DNA from: Planctomycetota bacterium
GTDB taxonomy: Bacteria; Planctomycetota; UBA1135; UBA2386
Direction: 5' to 3'
Assembly: GCA_016794425.1 (NCBI GenBank)
Contig: JAEUHR010000025.1
Coordinates: 91,041-155,040, forward strand
Length of the DNA stretch: 64,000 nucleotides
Below are positions 24,925 through 33,664 of the stretch, in pieces. Both the position numbers and the translations under genes were made by a program. Every line of letters begins with the position of its first letter. The stretch's first letter is position 1. The notes under the pieces are model-generated. The model made no database searches. It saw only the letters and a list, made by a program, of their open reading frames with translations, and was not told where the DNA came from.

Positions 24925-25332
24925 TCAGGCGCCCTGGGCGCGCACGCGCAGCGGTCGCCGCTGGTGCTTCTCGTCGCCGACCGGGTGGCCGAAGCACACC
25001 GCCGTCTCACCTTCCTGCCAGCAGAACACCACGTCGCCGCCGCGGCCCCTGCCCGGGATGTGGACGGTCAGCGGGTTCGTGCGCAGGACCGTCATGCTGA
25101 GGTCCTCGAGTTCCTTGCGGCAGCGGGCAAGCGCCTCGTCGTGCTCCCAGATCCGGGCGTCCAGTTCGGCCAGCTCGCCGCGCAGCCCCTCGGGCGTCAC
25201 CGCGGCCTCGAGCTGCGACCGCTGCCGGTCGAGCGCCCGCCGGCAGGACCGGCGCTCCACGACCTCGACCGCGATGGTGCGGACCAGGCGCAGCACTTCG
25301 TTGGCTTCCTGGAGGGTGTAGGTGCGCTTCAT
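24925..25332 (-). CDS. DUF2203-family protein
   Basis: A 135-residue protein fitting DUF2203: 'YTLQEANEVLRLVRTI' at the N-terminus, a long coiled-coil centre (~30-90, 'RQRSQLEAAVTPEGLRGELAELDARI'), then a small beta part with 'DVVFCWQEGE..VCFGHPVGDE', where homologues have a conserved W and H. Function unknown. The ATG at 25332 has a clear AGGAGA Shine-Dalgarno; longer in-frame starts overlap the divergent promoter region. Diverges from ETF-QO. Confidence 0.85.
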   Translation of the reverse strand: MKRTYTLQEANEVLRLVRTIAVEVVERRSCRRALDRQRSQLEAAVTPEGLRGELAELDARIWEHDEALARCRKELEDLSMTVLRTNPLTVHIPGRGRGGDVVFCWQEGETAVCFGHPVGDEKHQRRPLRVRAQGA

Positions 25333-25393
25333 GGGGTCTCCTGTTGCTCGCGTCGTTGCGTCGCCTCGCACAACGCGCAAAGGCAAGGCAGCG

Positions 25394-25423
25394 TTGCAGT
25401 CGTGCGACAGCGCTCTGTAGTGT
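25394..25423 (+). promoter_or_regulatory. Sigma-70-like promoter of ETF-QO
   Basis: TTGCAG (25394-25399), 18-base spacer, TAGTGT (25418-25423); leader of roughly 35 bases before the ATG at 25464. Confidence 0.55.
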
Positions 25424-25463
25424 GACGGTGTGCGGCAGTTACCAAGCCGCGGTGCATCGAAAC

Positions 25464-27182
25464 ATGACCGAGCGTGACGTGATGGAGTTCGACGTCGTGG
25501 TCGTCGGTGCCGGCCCGGCCGGCCTCGCCACCGCGATCCACCTGGCCAACCGGATCGAGCGGCACAACGCGGAGGTCGCGCGGACCGGCCAGGGGGAAGC
25601 GCTGTCGCCGGAGATCTGCCTGATCGAGAAAGCGGCCGAGATCGGGGCGCATTCGATTTCCGGTGCGGTGATGGACCCGAAGGGGCTCGACGCGCTGTTG
25701 CCGGAATGGCGGACGATGGAGCCGAAGGCGCCCGTCGAAGCCGAGGTCCACACCGACTACGTGCTGTGGCTCAGCGAACGGGGCGGCACGAAATTGCCGA
25801 TCACGCCGCCGCCGCTGAAGAACCACGGCAACTACGTCGTCTCGCTGAACAAGCTGGTGCAGTGGCTCGGCGCGATCGCCGAGAAGAAGGGCATCCAGGT
25901 GTTCCCCGGCTTCCCCGGCGCAGTGCTGCAGCGCGATGGCGCCAAGGTCACCGGCGTGCAGCTGGCCGACTCGGGCGTCGACAAGCACGGCAAGCCGAAG
26001 GGCAACTTCCAGGCAGGCGGCATCCTGGCCGGCAAGCTGGTCGTGCTGGCCGAGGGCAGCCGCGGCTCGATAACCAAGCAGCTGATCGCGGACCTGAAGC
26101 TCGAAGGCAAGAACCCGCAGGTCTTCGGCGTCGGCGTCAAGGAGGTCTGGGAAGTCCCGGCCGGCCAGTGTCCGCCGGGCCTGGTCGTGCACACGATGGG
26201 CTGGCCGCTCGACAGCAAGACGTTCGGCGGTGGCTGGATCTACGGCATGGGCGCGACCGAAGGCGGCAAGAACCTCGTCTCGGTCGGTCTGGTGGTCGGC
26301 CTCGACTATCGCGATCCGACGATGGACGCGCACCGGCAGCTGCAGCGCATGAAGCTGAACCCGAAGGTCGCGGCGTTCCTGCGCGGCGGCAAGATGCTGC
26401 ACTACGGCGCGAAGTCGCTGCCCGAGGGCGGCCTCTTCTCGATGCCGAAGGCGTTCGGTGACGGCTTCCTGATCGTCGGCGACAGCGCCGGCCTGATGAA
26501 CAGCATGCGCCTGAAGGGCATCCACCTGGCGATCCGCAGCGGCATGCTGGCCGCCGACACCGCGTTCGACTGCCTGACCAGGCGCGACTTCTCGGCCGCG
26601 GCGACGGGTCGCTACGCCGAGGCGATGCGGCAGGACTGGGTGCACGAGGAGCTGTGGCGGTGCCGCAACTTCCACCAGGGCTTCCACAAGGGCCGCCTCG
26701 CGGGCCTGGTCAATGCCGGCTTCGCGCAGCTGTTCGGCGGCAAGGGCACGTTCTGGAGCGACGAACTGCCGAGCCGCGCCGGCCACACCTACATGCAGCA
26801 GGTCGGACCCTACTTCGGCGGCCGCGGCAAACCACAGGTCGAGAAGCTGCCCGAGGACGGCGCGCTGACGTTCGACAAGCTGACCTCGGTCTACAGCTCG
26901 GGCACCCAGCACGAGGAAGACCAGCCGTGCCACCTGGTGGTCACGCAGCCGGACCTGTGCTCGACGCGTTGCGTCGAGGAGTTCGGCAACCCGTGCCAGC
27001 ACTTCTGTCCGGCGGCGGTCTACGAGATGGAGGCGAAGCCGGGCAGCAAGCACGGCGTCGACCTGAAGATCAACGCCAGCAACTGCGTGCACTGCAAGAC
27101 CTGCGACATCATGGATCCGTACCAGGTCATCAACTGGGTCGTGCCCGAGGGTGGCGGCGGCCCGAACTACACGAACTTGTGA
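25464..27182 (+). CDS. Electron transfer flavoprotein-ubiquinone oxidoreductase
   Basis: Passes electrons from ETF (fatty- and amino-acid oxidation) to the quinone pool. The 572-residue protein has the full ETF-QO layout: FAD Rossmann 'VVVVGAGPAGLATA' near residue 10, 'EKAAEIGAHSISGAV', 'GFLIVGDSAGLMNSMRLKG', membrane-surface helices in the middle, and a C-terminal ferredoxin domain with one [4Fe-4S] cluster ('CVHCKTCDI' plus the upstream Cys of 'CQHFCPA'), ending 'INWVVPEGGGGPNYT'. ETF subunits are not in the window. Start chosen at the ATG 8-9 residues before the FAD strand; the upstream frame is open but unlike the family. Confidence 0.95.
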   Translation: MTERDVMEFDVVVVGAGPAGLATAIHLANRIERHNAEVARTGQGEALSPEICLIEKAAEIGAHSISGAVMDPKGLDALLPEWRTMEPKAPVEAEVHTDYVLWLSERGGTKLPITPPPLKNHGNYVVSLNKLVQWLGAIAEKKGIQVFPGFPGAVLQRDGAKVTGVQLADSGVDKHGKPKGNFQAGGILAGKLVVLAEGSRGSITKQLIADLKLEGKNPQVFGVGVKEVWEVPAGQCPPGLVVHTMGWPLDSKTFGGGWIYGMGATEGGKNLVSVGLVVGLDYRDPTMDAHRQLQRMKLNPKVAAFLRGGKMLHYGAKSLPEGGLFSMPKAFGDGFLIVGDSAGLMNSMRLKGIHLAIRSGMLAADTAFDCLTRRDFSAAATGRYAEAMRQDWVHEELWRCRNFHQGFHKGRLAGLVNAGFAQLFGGKGTFWSDELPSRAGHTYMQQVGPYFGGRGKPQVEKLPEDGALTFDKLTSVYSSGTQHEEDQPCHLVVTQPDLCSTRCVEEFGNPCQHFCPAAVYEMEAKPGSKHGVDLKINASNCVHCKTCDIMDPYQVINWVVPEGGGGPNYTNL

Positions 27183-27210
27183 GCGCGGCCGCGCGGCCGG
27201 CGAGCCGTGC

Positions 27211-28278
27211 TCAGGGGCGGTGCAGGCGCACGAACGCCGATTCGCCGCGCAGGCCGGCAGCCGTGACGACCAGTTCGTGGCTCGCGGCGTCGGTGGCGAG
27301 CACATGCGCGGCGACCGCCATGCCGACGAACGCGCCGGCGCAGCCGACGCTGCCGAACGAGACGGCTGGGTGGTGCAGCTGCGGCGCACCGAGGCGCGGA
27401 TCGAGCGCGGCCAGCAAGCCGCCGTAGATGCGGGCCATGGTCGGATCGCCGTCGTGGTTGGTCACCAGGTGCCACGGCGTTGCCGCGGACACCGGTGCTC
27501 CCGCCGACGACAGCGAACGGTTGATCGCCTGCGCGAGCAGCTGGCCCCAGCGCTCGGGTTCGGCTTCGGCTTCGGCTGCGACCGCGCTGGTGCTCGACCA
27601 GTTGGCGATCGCGGCCTTCGTGCGCTCGCCGGAGCGAGTCGCAGCGGGCGATTCGAGCAGGAGGCACACCGCGGATTCGCCTGGGGCGATGCCGACCGGC
27701 TGGTCGTCCTGCTTCAACCGATCGGCGCGCAAGAGCCAGGACAGCGAGCAGTGGTCGACGAGGCTGTCGACCCCGGCGAGGATCACGCGGCGATGGCGCT
27801 GCAGCAGTCCGGCGGCCAGGTCGAGAGCCTGGCCGATCGTAGCCGCGCCGCCCGGCACGACCTGGCACGCGAGCGCGATGCCGTGCGTGCCGAGTTCGTG
27901 CCCGATCAACTCGCCGAGGGGGGCGGCCGGCGGCTCGACCGGGTAGCGGTCGCCATCGTCGGCGGGCTGCACGACCACCAGCGGGATGGGCGTCGGGTCC
28001 GCCGCATCGAGGCCGGGGGCCAGGTCCTGGAGGGCTGCCGCCAGCAGGCGCAGCCACCGCCCTTGGTGCTCGTAGCCGGCGGCTAGATCGCGTACCGCGT
28101 GCACGGGCACCGGCTTCTCGGTCAGGCTGTCCTCGTCGGGGATCCGGAGCTCGGTCGAGGGGCTGGTGCGGGCGAGGTTGCACCGCGCGGCGGCGAGCAC
28201 GTTTGCGGCGCGGGTGCCGAGGGCACCGACCAGGCCGATGCCGGTGACGCTGAGCTTCGGATCGACGCGGGGGCTCAT
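27211..28278 (-). CDS. Ketosynthase-fold protein of T6SS cargo operon, active site missing
   Basis: A 355-residue thiolase-like protein ('SVTGIGLVGALGTRAANVLAAARC' at the N-terminus, 'AAVSFGSVGCAGAF'-type end). Aligned by eye to beta-ketoacyl-ACP synthases, the nucleophile region reads 'ACQVVPGGAATIGQA', so the Cys is displaced and the catalytic position is V or P. The HGT and GH His motifs are replaced by 'NHDGDPTMARIYGG' and 'FGSVGCAGAF'. It is therefore probably a non-catalytic structural or adaptor protein. Comparable ketosynthase-like proteins occur in VgrG/DUF2169 neighbourhoods of other bacteria (recalled). Last gene of the operon; its ATG overlaps the preceding stop by 4 bases. Confidence 0.72.
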   Translation of the reverse strand: MSPRVDPKLSVTGIGLVGALGTRAANVLAAARCNLARTSPSTELRIPDEDSLTEKPVPVHAVRDLAAGYEHQGRWLRLLAAALQDLAPGLDAADPTPIPLVVVQPADDGDRYPVEPPAAPLGELIGHELGTHGIALACQVVPGGAATIGQALDLAAGLLQRHRRVILAGVDSLVDHCSLSWLLRADRLKQDDQPVGIAPGESAVCLLLESPAATRSGERTKAAIANWSSTSAVAAEAEAEPERWGQLLAQAINRSLSSAGAPVSAATPWHLVTNHDGDPTMARIYGGLLAALDPRLGAPQLHHPAVSFGSVGCAGAFVGMAVAAHVLATDAASHELVVTAAGLRGESAFVRLHRP

Positions 28279-29072
28279 GCGGGACGCCGCCAGGACTCGG
28301 GGGGAGGTACGGGCGGCGGTTGGAGCCCGAGCAGCTGCCGGGGAACCGTCGGGTACTCGACCGCCGTGGTCATGCCCATGGCCCGCGCCACGTTGACCAG
28401 GGCGATGCCGAGCACGAACACGTGGCGTTCGGTGGCGATCGCCTCTGGCGGCAGCGTCAAGTCGGCGGCGAACCGGGCCCGGCGCTGTTCCACGAGCGCC
28501 GACAGCGCGCGCGAGAACGCCGCGCCGTCGCGCACCTCGAGTGCCGTGACGAGGTCGGCTTCGGGGCCGGGGCCGGCACCGGCGAGCACTGACGTGGCCC
28601 GACCGGTGCGGCCAGCGCCGGCGGCCGCGGCCGGGTCCGGTGGCCACTCGACCAGGAGTCCGTGCAGGTATTCCAGCAGGCATCCGTCGACGTCCGGCTC
28701 GGGTTGTCCCTCGCGCAGCTGCAGGCCGAGTCGCGCCAGCGCCGTCGCGCTCACGTGGTCGCCGATCGCCAGCGCGTCGAACAGGGCCCGGTTCTGCGGC
28801 AGCGACGCGTAGCGAGCACTCGCTGCGGCGGCGCCGGCCTGCAGGCGTTTGAGGTAGTCGCGCCGCGCCTGCACGGCGCGCACCAGGTCGGCGGTGAACG
28901 GGCTCGTCGCACCGCTGGCGAGGTGGCGCGCGATGCCGCGCCAGCGATGCAGCACCGCCAAGGTCGTCAACTGCTTGCCTTCGTCTTCGGCGCGCCGGCC
29001 GAGATCCACGTCGCGGGCCAGAACGCGGATCATGAAGTCGACGTTCTCGCGGGTGAGTCGCAGGTCGCCCAT
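28275..29072 (-). CDS. Imm49-like putative immunity protein
   Basis: A 265-residue, mostly helical, cytoplasmic protein. The C-terminal ~35 residues ('ATERHVFVLGIALVNVARAMGM', then 'VEYPTVPRQLL') resemble the end of Imm49-type immunity proteins ('..LLALACLA..RG..V.V.S..LP..LL'). The central 'FDALAIGDHVSATALARL' also fits. Imm49 members neutralise toxins of polymorphic and T6SS systems. Here it sits directly after the Imm11 gene in the cargo operon, so a second immunity function is plausible. The match is by eye only; it could also be an operon-specific helical protein. Confidence 0.5.
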   Translation of the reverse strand: MGDLRLTRENVDFMIRVLARDVDLGRRAEDEGKQLTTLAVLHRWRGIARHLASGATSPFTADLVRAVQARRDYLKRLQAGAAAASARYASLPQNRALFDALAIGDHVSATALARLGLQLREGQPEPDVDGCLLEYLHGLLVEWPPDPAAAAGAGRTGRATSVLAGAGPGPEADLVTALEVRDGAAFSRALSALVEQRRARFAADLTLPPEAIATERHVFVLGIALVNVARAMGMTTAVEYPTVPRQLLGLQPPPVPPPESWRRPA

Positions 29073-29084
29073 GCTGGTCGCCGC

Positions 29085-29675
29085 TCAGTCGATCAGGACG
29101 GGGTCGCCCATCGCCGAGAATCGCATCCCGGTCGCACCCGACGACTCGAGCTCGCGCCGCAGGTCGCCGCGCACCAGGAACAGCTTCGGCATCTCGTCCA
29201 GCCGCAGGATGCGGAACGTCGGATCGATGCGCCCGGCGTCGACGTGCAGGCGCTTCATTGACGTGTAGCGGCCCTTGCGCATCGCCAGCTCGGTCATCTC
29301 GCAGCGTGGCAGATCCGCGCACGCCACCGAGCGGCCGAGCAGGTTGGCGATCCAATACGGTTGCGTCACGCGCTTGCCGCGCCGGTCGAGTACGTGGATC
29401 GGCAGCATCTCGAACTCGGCCTGCGCGTGCTGTTCGAGCGCCTCGCGCAGCCGTTTCGAAACGACGTAGAAGCCCAGCGTGTTGCGCACCTGGTCCGCGA
29501 GGTCGGTACCGCCGAGGTCGGGCGACATCGGGAACTCACGTGCCTCGGGGTAGTCGGCGCCCATGGCGCGGCCGATGCGCGGCCGGAACAGCGCGTGGTC
29601 GTCATCCGGCAGGCGGTCGAGCAGACACGCCGCAGGATTGCGGTCCGCTTCCCAGATGAAGTAGTCGCTGGTCAC
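29085..29675 (-). CDS. Imm11-family immunity protein
   Basis: A 196-residue protein with the pattern of the Imm11/DUF1629 family (type member MXAN_0049 of Myxococcus): 'AEFEMLPIHVLDRRGKRV', 'PYWIANLLG', 'DPTFRILRLDEMPKLFLV', then 'LRRELESSGATGMRFS'. Family members protect against cognate polymorphic toxins. It lies 12 bases after the AHH toxin gene, the standard toxin-immunity order. GTG start with GGAG at 7 bases. The pairing is inferred from position. Confidence 0.72.
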   Translation of the reverse strand: MTSDYFIWEADRNPAACLLDRLPDDDHALFRPRIGRAMGADYPEAREFPMSPDLGGTDLADQVRNTLGFYVVSKRLREALEQHAQAEFEMLPIHVLDRRGKRVTQPYWIANLLGRSVACADLPRCEMTELAMRKGRYTSMKRLHVDAGRIDPTFRILRLDEMPKLFLVRGDLRRELESSGATGMRFSAMGDPVLID

Positions 29676-29687
29676 GAAGGGCTCCGG

Positions 29688-30497
29688 TCAGGGGATGTTC
29701 ACGAGGTCGAGGTTGATGCCGGGGTTGGTGTTGCCCTTGGCGATCAGGTGCTGCCGCAGCTCCTTCGAGTCGTTCTCGAGCGTCTGCACGAGCTTGGGTG
29801 CGTTCTGTTCGGTGATCTCGTGGCCGTCGTCCTCGGCCTGCTCCTGGAACTCGGACTTCACGTTCGACAGCTTGGTGCGCACCCGCTCGCTGTAGTCGTC
29901 GTGGTTGCCCTTGTCGGGGCAGTGCGCCGGCAGCTTCAGAGCCCAGGCCACGCAGCGCTGCTTCGGCAGGATCATCGCGTTCGGGTTGCGGTTGATGTTG
30001 TACTTGCACAGCACGAGGATCCGTAGCTCCTTGGTCGAGAACGCCCGGTAGATCTCGTCGCAGGCGAAGATGTGGTGCGTGTTGTGGAAGTAGGGGATCG
30101 AGTCGTCGGTGAAGTTGGCGCAGGACTTCGGATTGAACGTGGTGTCCGCGATCGTGTGCGTGAGATCCCAGCAGTGCGACGTCGTGAGCGGCGACAACGG
30201 TTGCGGCTTGCGGACCTGACCCGCCTTGGCCTTGTTGGAGGCGGCGAACGGCAGCGGCTCGAGGTACTCCAGCGCGAACTCGAGCCAGCGCTGCGGGCTG
30301 CGCAGGCTTGGCACGTTGTAGACCTCGCCTTCGTTGGCGATCGAATACTGGTGCGCGTTCTTGCGGTAGTTGCAGTCCGGCCAGGCGCCGCTGTCGTACG
30401 TGCCTTCGTGGCGCGTGAGGCAGCCGAGCTTGGCCTTGTCGGCGGCCTTGTGCGTGAGGCCGTGCAGTTCCTCGAGATGGTCGTCCTTGGCCGTCAT
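29688..30497 (-). CDS. AHH-type nuclease toxin, likely T6SS effector
   Basis: A 269-residue protein. Residues ~138-205 fit the AHH branch of the HNH/Endo VII superfamily: H141-H142 in 'NTHHIFA', 'YNINRNPNAMILP' (166-178) matching the 'IN...N...LP' signature, H192, and 'GNHDDY' with H199 and Y202. AHH domains are predicted metal-dependent nucleases in contact-dependent and T6SS toxins. Unlike many, this one is not fused to VgrG, PAAR or Rhs; it follows the PAAR-like gene and precedes Imm11, so it probably rides as a separate cargo. Residues 1-130 and 205-269 would be loading and accessory parts. GC and codon use do not stand out. Confidence 0.7.
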   Translation of the reverse strand: MTAKDDHLEELHGLTHKAADKAKLGCLTRHEGTYDSGAWPDCNYRKNAHQYSIANEGEVYNVPSLRSPQRWLEFALEYLEPLPFAASNKAKAGQVRKPQPLSPLTTSHCWDLTHTIADTTFNPKSCANFTDDSIPYFHNTHHIFACDEIYRAFSTKELRILVLCKYNINRNPNAMILPKQRCVAWALKLPAHCPDKGNHDDYSERVRTKLSNVKSEFQEQAEDDGHEITEQNAPKLVQTLENDSKELRQHLIAKGNTNPGINLDLVNIP

Positions 30498-30516
30498 GGT
30501 CGTCCTGCCCTGGGGG

Positions 30517-30975
30517 TCACAGCTTCTTGCTGCACAGGTAGCAGATCGGGTCCTCGCTGCCGGGCAGCGCGATCACCGGTCCCTGCAGCACCGGGAAGGG
30601 CGGCGTGTTCTTGTCGTTGTGCAGCATGATGTCGAACGCGCGCGGCACGTTCTTGCCCTCGAACTGCACGTCCATCGAGAAGTTGACGAACTCGGCCTTG
30701 CCCTTGGTCTTGCTCGACGCGACGCCGCCGGCCGAGCCGGCCTCGTCGCCGGTCGACATCTTGAAGTTGCTGTCCTTGACGCAGGTCGATTCGCCGTCGC
30801 ACTTGACCTTCGTCGTGCCCTTGTCGGTGTCCGAACTCATCGCGATGTTCGGGTAGGGGATCGGGATCGGGCCCGCCGGCGACGGCGTCTTGCAGACGTC
30901 GGGGAATGCGATCGTCGTGCCGTTGCTGCTCTTGTGCACGACGCTGAGGAAGTTGACGCCGACGGTGACGGGCAT
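30517..30975 (-). CDS. DUF4150 PAAR-like spike-tip protein
   Basis: A 152-residue PAAR-like protein: 'VHKSSNGTTIAFPDVCKTPSPAGPIPIPYPNIA' holds the 'DVC.TP..aG..PIPYPN' hallmark of DUF4150, followed by Cys, Ser and Thr-rich strands and a 'CYLC' pair at the end. Such proteins sharpen the VgrG spike and link effectors to it. It lies between the DUF2169 adaptor gene and the AHH toxin gene, 5-20 bases from each, supporting delivery of that toxin. The ATG at 30975 gives the standard N-terminus. Confidence 0.9.
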   Translation of the reverse strand: MPVTVGVNFLSVVHKSSNGTTIAFPDVCKTPSPAGPIPIPYPNIAMSSDTDKGTTKVKCDGESTCVKDSNFKMSTGDEAGSAGGVASSKTKGKAEFVNFSMDVQFEGKNVPRAFDIMLHNDKNTPPFPVLQGPVIALPGSEDPICYLCSKKL

Positions 30976-30980
30976 GGTGG

Positions 30981-32024
30981 TCAGGCGGATGCGGGGACGG
31001 ATGCGGCGGTGATCGAGAGTGCCCGCACGTCGTGCGGGCCGTGGTGCAGGGTCGTGAACGCGCGCCACAGCAGCACCAGCTGCCGCCGATCGGCATCGAC
31101 GATCACGGTGTCGAGGCGGGCCTCGAGCTGCCGTGGCGTACCGTCGCGCAGGGTGAGGTCGCCGCGGGGGGGCTCGAGGCCCGGCAGGGAGAACTCCCAG
31201 CGCCCCTCGGGTGTTGCACCGAGCACGACGACCGGTTCGTCGCCGCGCAGATGCGCAGAGCTCGACAGGCCCGGCGCGGCGGCCAGGAAGAAGCGGCGGT
31301 CGAAGTCCTTCGGCAGGCGCGGTGCACGCTGTTGTTCCCAGGCCGCGTCGAACGTGCCGGCGAACTTCGCGCGCGGTTGCCAGTCGCCGCCAGTGAACCC
31401 GAAGCCCACCGGGGCGACGCGGTTGCCCTGGCTGGTCAGGAGGGCGCGCGGGTCTTCGATGTTGGGCAGTGCCGCGCCGGGCTGCAGCGTGCCCTTCTTG
31501 GTGGTGAAGCCGACGCCGAGCGGGTTCTGCAGTTCACGCTGGTGGTGTTCTTCCTTTGCCGGCGTGCGATCCCAGCCGCCGAAGGCGCGCTCCCACAGCA
31601 GCGGCAAACGCTCGAACGGCTTCGGCGGCGACGCCTTGCTGCCGAGCAGGCCCGGCTCCCAGCGGCGGTCGCCGAACACGCGCGCGACTTTGGTCAGTTC
31701 GCCGACGCGGAAGCCGACGTCGATCATCGGCGACGGGCGCGGGGCGATCGCGTGGCCCTGCAGCACGCAGTCGGTGCCCGGCTTTATGAACGCCACTTCG
31801 GGCTCACGTCGCACGCTGCTGAGGCCGGGCTCGCCGAAGTACGTGCCGGCCAGTTCGACGGCTTCCTGCTGTTCGGCCAGCCGCGTGCTGCCGTCGGGCC
31901 GCACGACGAACGTCGCCTTCACGACCAGCGCCAGCACCGGCCGCAGCTCCTCGTCGGCGACGAACAGCGGCGCGAACGCGAACGGGGTGCGGTTGACGAT
32001 CTCCGGGTGGCCCATGGACGTCAC
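30981..32024 (-). CDS. DUF2169-family T6SS adaptor
   Basis: A 347-residue DUF2169 protein: 'NRTPFAFAPLFVADEELRPVLALVVKATF' at the start, 'FERLPLLWERAFGGWD' in the middle, 'NPLGVGF' and 'ALPNIEDPRALL', then a beta-rich end. DUF2169 proteins are known or predicted adaptors that load effectors onto PAAR/VgrG spikes. The GTG at 32024 overlaps the previous stop as GTGA, suggesting translational coupling; an ATG at 32015 is equally possible. Immediately precedes the PAAR-like gene. Confidence 0.9.
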   Translation of the reverse strand: MTSMGHPEIVNRTPFAFAPLFVADEELRPVLALVVKATFVVRPDGSTRLAEQQEAVELAGTYFGEPGLSSVRREPEVAFIKPGTDCVLQGHAIAPRPSPMIDVGFRVGELTKVARVFGDRRWEPGLLGSKASPPKPFERLPLLWERAFGGWDRTPAKEEHHQRELQNPLGVGFTTKKGTLQPGAALPNIEDPRALLTSQGNRVAPVGFGFTGGDWQPRAKFAGTFDAAWEQQRAPRLPKDFDRRFFLAAAPGLSSSAHLRGDEPVVVLGATPEGRWEFSLPGLEPPRGDLTLRDGTPRQLEARLDTVIVDADRRQLVLLWRAFTTLHHGPHDVRALSITAASVPASA

Positions 32025-33217
32025 CGGCGCTGCTGCAGTGCCAAGGCCTCCAGTTCGAGATCGGGCACGGCGAGGCGTCGCGTCCGCAGCCGCAGGTAGA
32101 CGTCGCGGCGGCAGTCGAGTGGCAAAGTGTCGAAGCCGGTTGGCAGGGCTGAGGTCGGGATCGGCTGCCCGTGTTGCCAGGTCGCCGCGACCGGCATCGA
32201 CGCGGCGCGGCGCTGCCAGTCGGCGCGCGCAGCATCGGGGGCCGGCGGCAGGTCCTCGGACCCGTCGTCCGATGGTGGGAGTGCCTTCGCGCCGAAGGCG
32301 GCGTCCGAGCCGGTCAGGCGCCGATAGGCCTTCGCCGCCGGCACGCCGAGCTTCGCGTCGGCCAGCAGGTCGAGCAAGAGGGGCACCGCGGTGACGCGGC
32401 CGAGCGCGCCGAGAGCCAGCACGGCGGTCGCGGCCAGTTCAGGCCGGGCGAGGCAGGCGCGCAGCGTGGCTTCGTCATCGGGTTCGCCGATGGCGCCGAG
32501 CAGAGCGACCGCATCGGGGTCGGGGTCGGTGCCGCGGGCCGCGGCCTCGCGGCACCTTTGCAGCAGCGGCGCCCAGCCGATGTGCGCGGCCGCCGACAGG
32601 CCGCTGCGGCGCACCGCCGGTTCCGGGTCGGCCAGCGCACGGTCGAGGGCGGTCTCGAGCGGCCGGGTGTGGGCGGCACGTGCCGCCGCCGCGAGCGCGA
32701 GACACGTCGCCGGTCGCACCTCGTGGACCAGCAGGTGGGGGGCGAACGGCGGCAGCCCCTCGCGCCGGAAGGCGAGCACGTCGAGTGCCGCCGCTGCGCG
32801 CAGTGCGTCGTCGCCGGCGGCCAGTTCGTGCAGCAGCGGGCGCAACGCGTCGGGCAGGTGGTGGCGCAGGGCGCGGCGCACGCCATCGACCGCGGGCGGG
32901 TCGCCGCGGCGCAGTGTGGCGCGCACCGGGTCGAGGTGGGCGCCGGACGGCTCGGCGCACAACACGCGCGTCGCCGCCAGTGTCGCACCGGGCTCGCCGC
33001 CGGCCAGGCGCGCGAGCGCGAGGTCGATGCCGTGCAGTTCGGCGAGCCGCAGGCCGTCGAGGTGTGCTTCGGCGCGTTGTTCGCACCAGGCCAGGTCCGC
33101 GAGCGTCCAGTCGGGCGTGAACACGTTCGCGTCGCGGTGCTCCCACAGCCAGTCGAGTTCGTCGAAGTGCTCTTCGACGACGTCGAGCAGGACGGGCGGG
33201 CGACCGGGAACGCGCAT
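32021..33217 (-). CDS. HEAT-repeat protein, TIGR02270-like
   Basis: A 398-residue protein, mostly HEAT-type helix pairs ('AATRVL', 'LRAAAALDVLAFRREG', 'PATCLALAAAARAAH', 'LAATAVLALGALGRVTAVPLLLDLL'). It starts with 'VVEEHFDELDWLWEHRDANVF' and ends with the 'TGFDTLPLDCRRDVYLRLRTRR' segment that I recall from TIGR02270 proteins of T6SS loci. Function is unknown; a scaffold for spike or effector assembly is plausible from repeats and context. Gap of 14 bases to the DUF6484 gene. Confidence 0.8.
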   Translation of the reverse strand: MRVPGRPPVLLDVVEEHFDELDWLWEHRDANVFTPDWTLADLAWCEQRAEAHLDGLRLAELHGIDLALARLAGGEPGATLAATRVLCAEPSGAHLDPVRATLRRGDPPAVDGVRRALRHHLPDALRPLLHELAAGDDALRAAAALDVLAFRREGLPPFAPHLLVHEVRPATCLALAAAARAAHTRPLETALDRALADPEPAVRRSGLSAAAHIGWAPLLQRCREAAARGTDPDPDAVALLGAIGEPDDEATLRACLARPELAATAVLALGALGRVTAVPLLLDLLADAKLGVPAAKAYRRLTGSDAAFGAKALPPSDDGSEDLPPAPDAARADWQRRAASMPVAATWQHGQPIPTSALPTGFDTLPLDCRRDVYLRLRTRRLAVPDLELEALALQQRR

Positions 33218-33231
33218 GGCAGGCAGCTCGG

Positions 33232-33657
33232 TCAGTTGAGGTGCACGGAGCCGCCCTTGACCTTGTTCGGCCCGCGCGAGCGGGACACCAGGTGTTCGCC
33301 CCGGATCTCGATGCGGCCGTCGGCCCGCAGGTGGATGCTCGACTTGCCGCACTCGATGCGCAGTTCTTCGCCGGCGGCGATGCGCAGCGTGCGCGGCGTC
33401 GTCGCCGCGGGCGCGGGCGCATCGAGCAGGGCGAGCACCAGCGGCCGGCTCGGGTCGCCGTCCAGGAACACCAGGGCGACGCGCATGCCGATGCTTCGCC
33501 GCCAGTCGGGGGTCTGTGGCAGCACCGCGACCACCGCCGCCGCGGGCGCGGCGTCAGCATGGCATCGGACCAGGGGCCGGCCGTCGGCCGTGGCGCCGGT
33601 GACCTCGCCGATCGCGACGCCGGGGACCTGCTGCAGGTGGGGATCCATGGTCTTCAT
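33232..33657 (-). CDS. DUF6484-family T6SS protein
   Basis: A 141-residue protein. An N-terminal OB-like part ('GEVTGATADGRPLVRCHAD', 'VALVFLDGDPSRPLVLALL') is followed by the strongly conserved end 'ECGKSSIHLRADGRIEIRG' and 'GPNKVKGGSVHLN', the hallmark of DUF6484. Family genes sit between vgrG and DUF2169 genes, as here. It probably caps or trims the VgrG beta-helix. Starts 7 bases after the vgrG stop. Confidence 0.88.
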   Translation of the reverse strand: MKTMDPHLQQVPGVAIGEVTGATADGRPLVRCHADAAPAAAVVAVLPQTPDWRRSIGMRVALVFLDGDPSRPLVLALLDAPAPAATTPRTLRIAAGEELRIECGKSSIHLRADGRIEIRGEHLVSRSRGPNKVKGGSVHLN

Positions 33658-33664
33658 CGGAACC

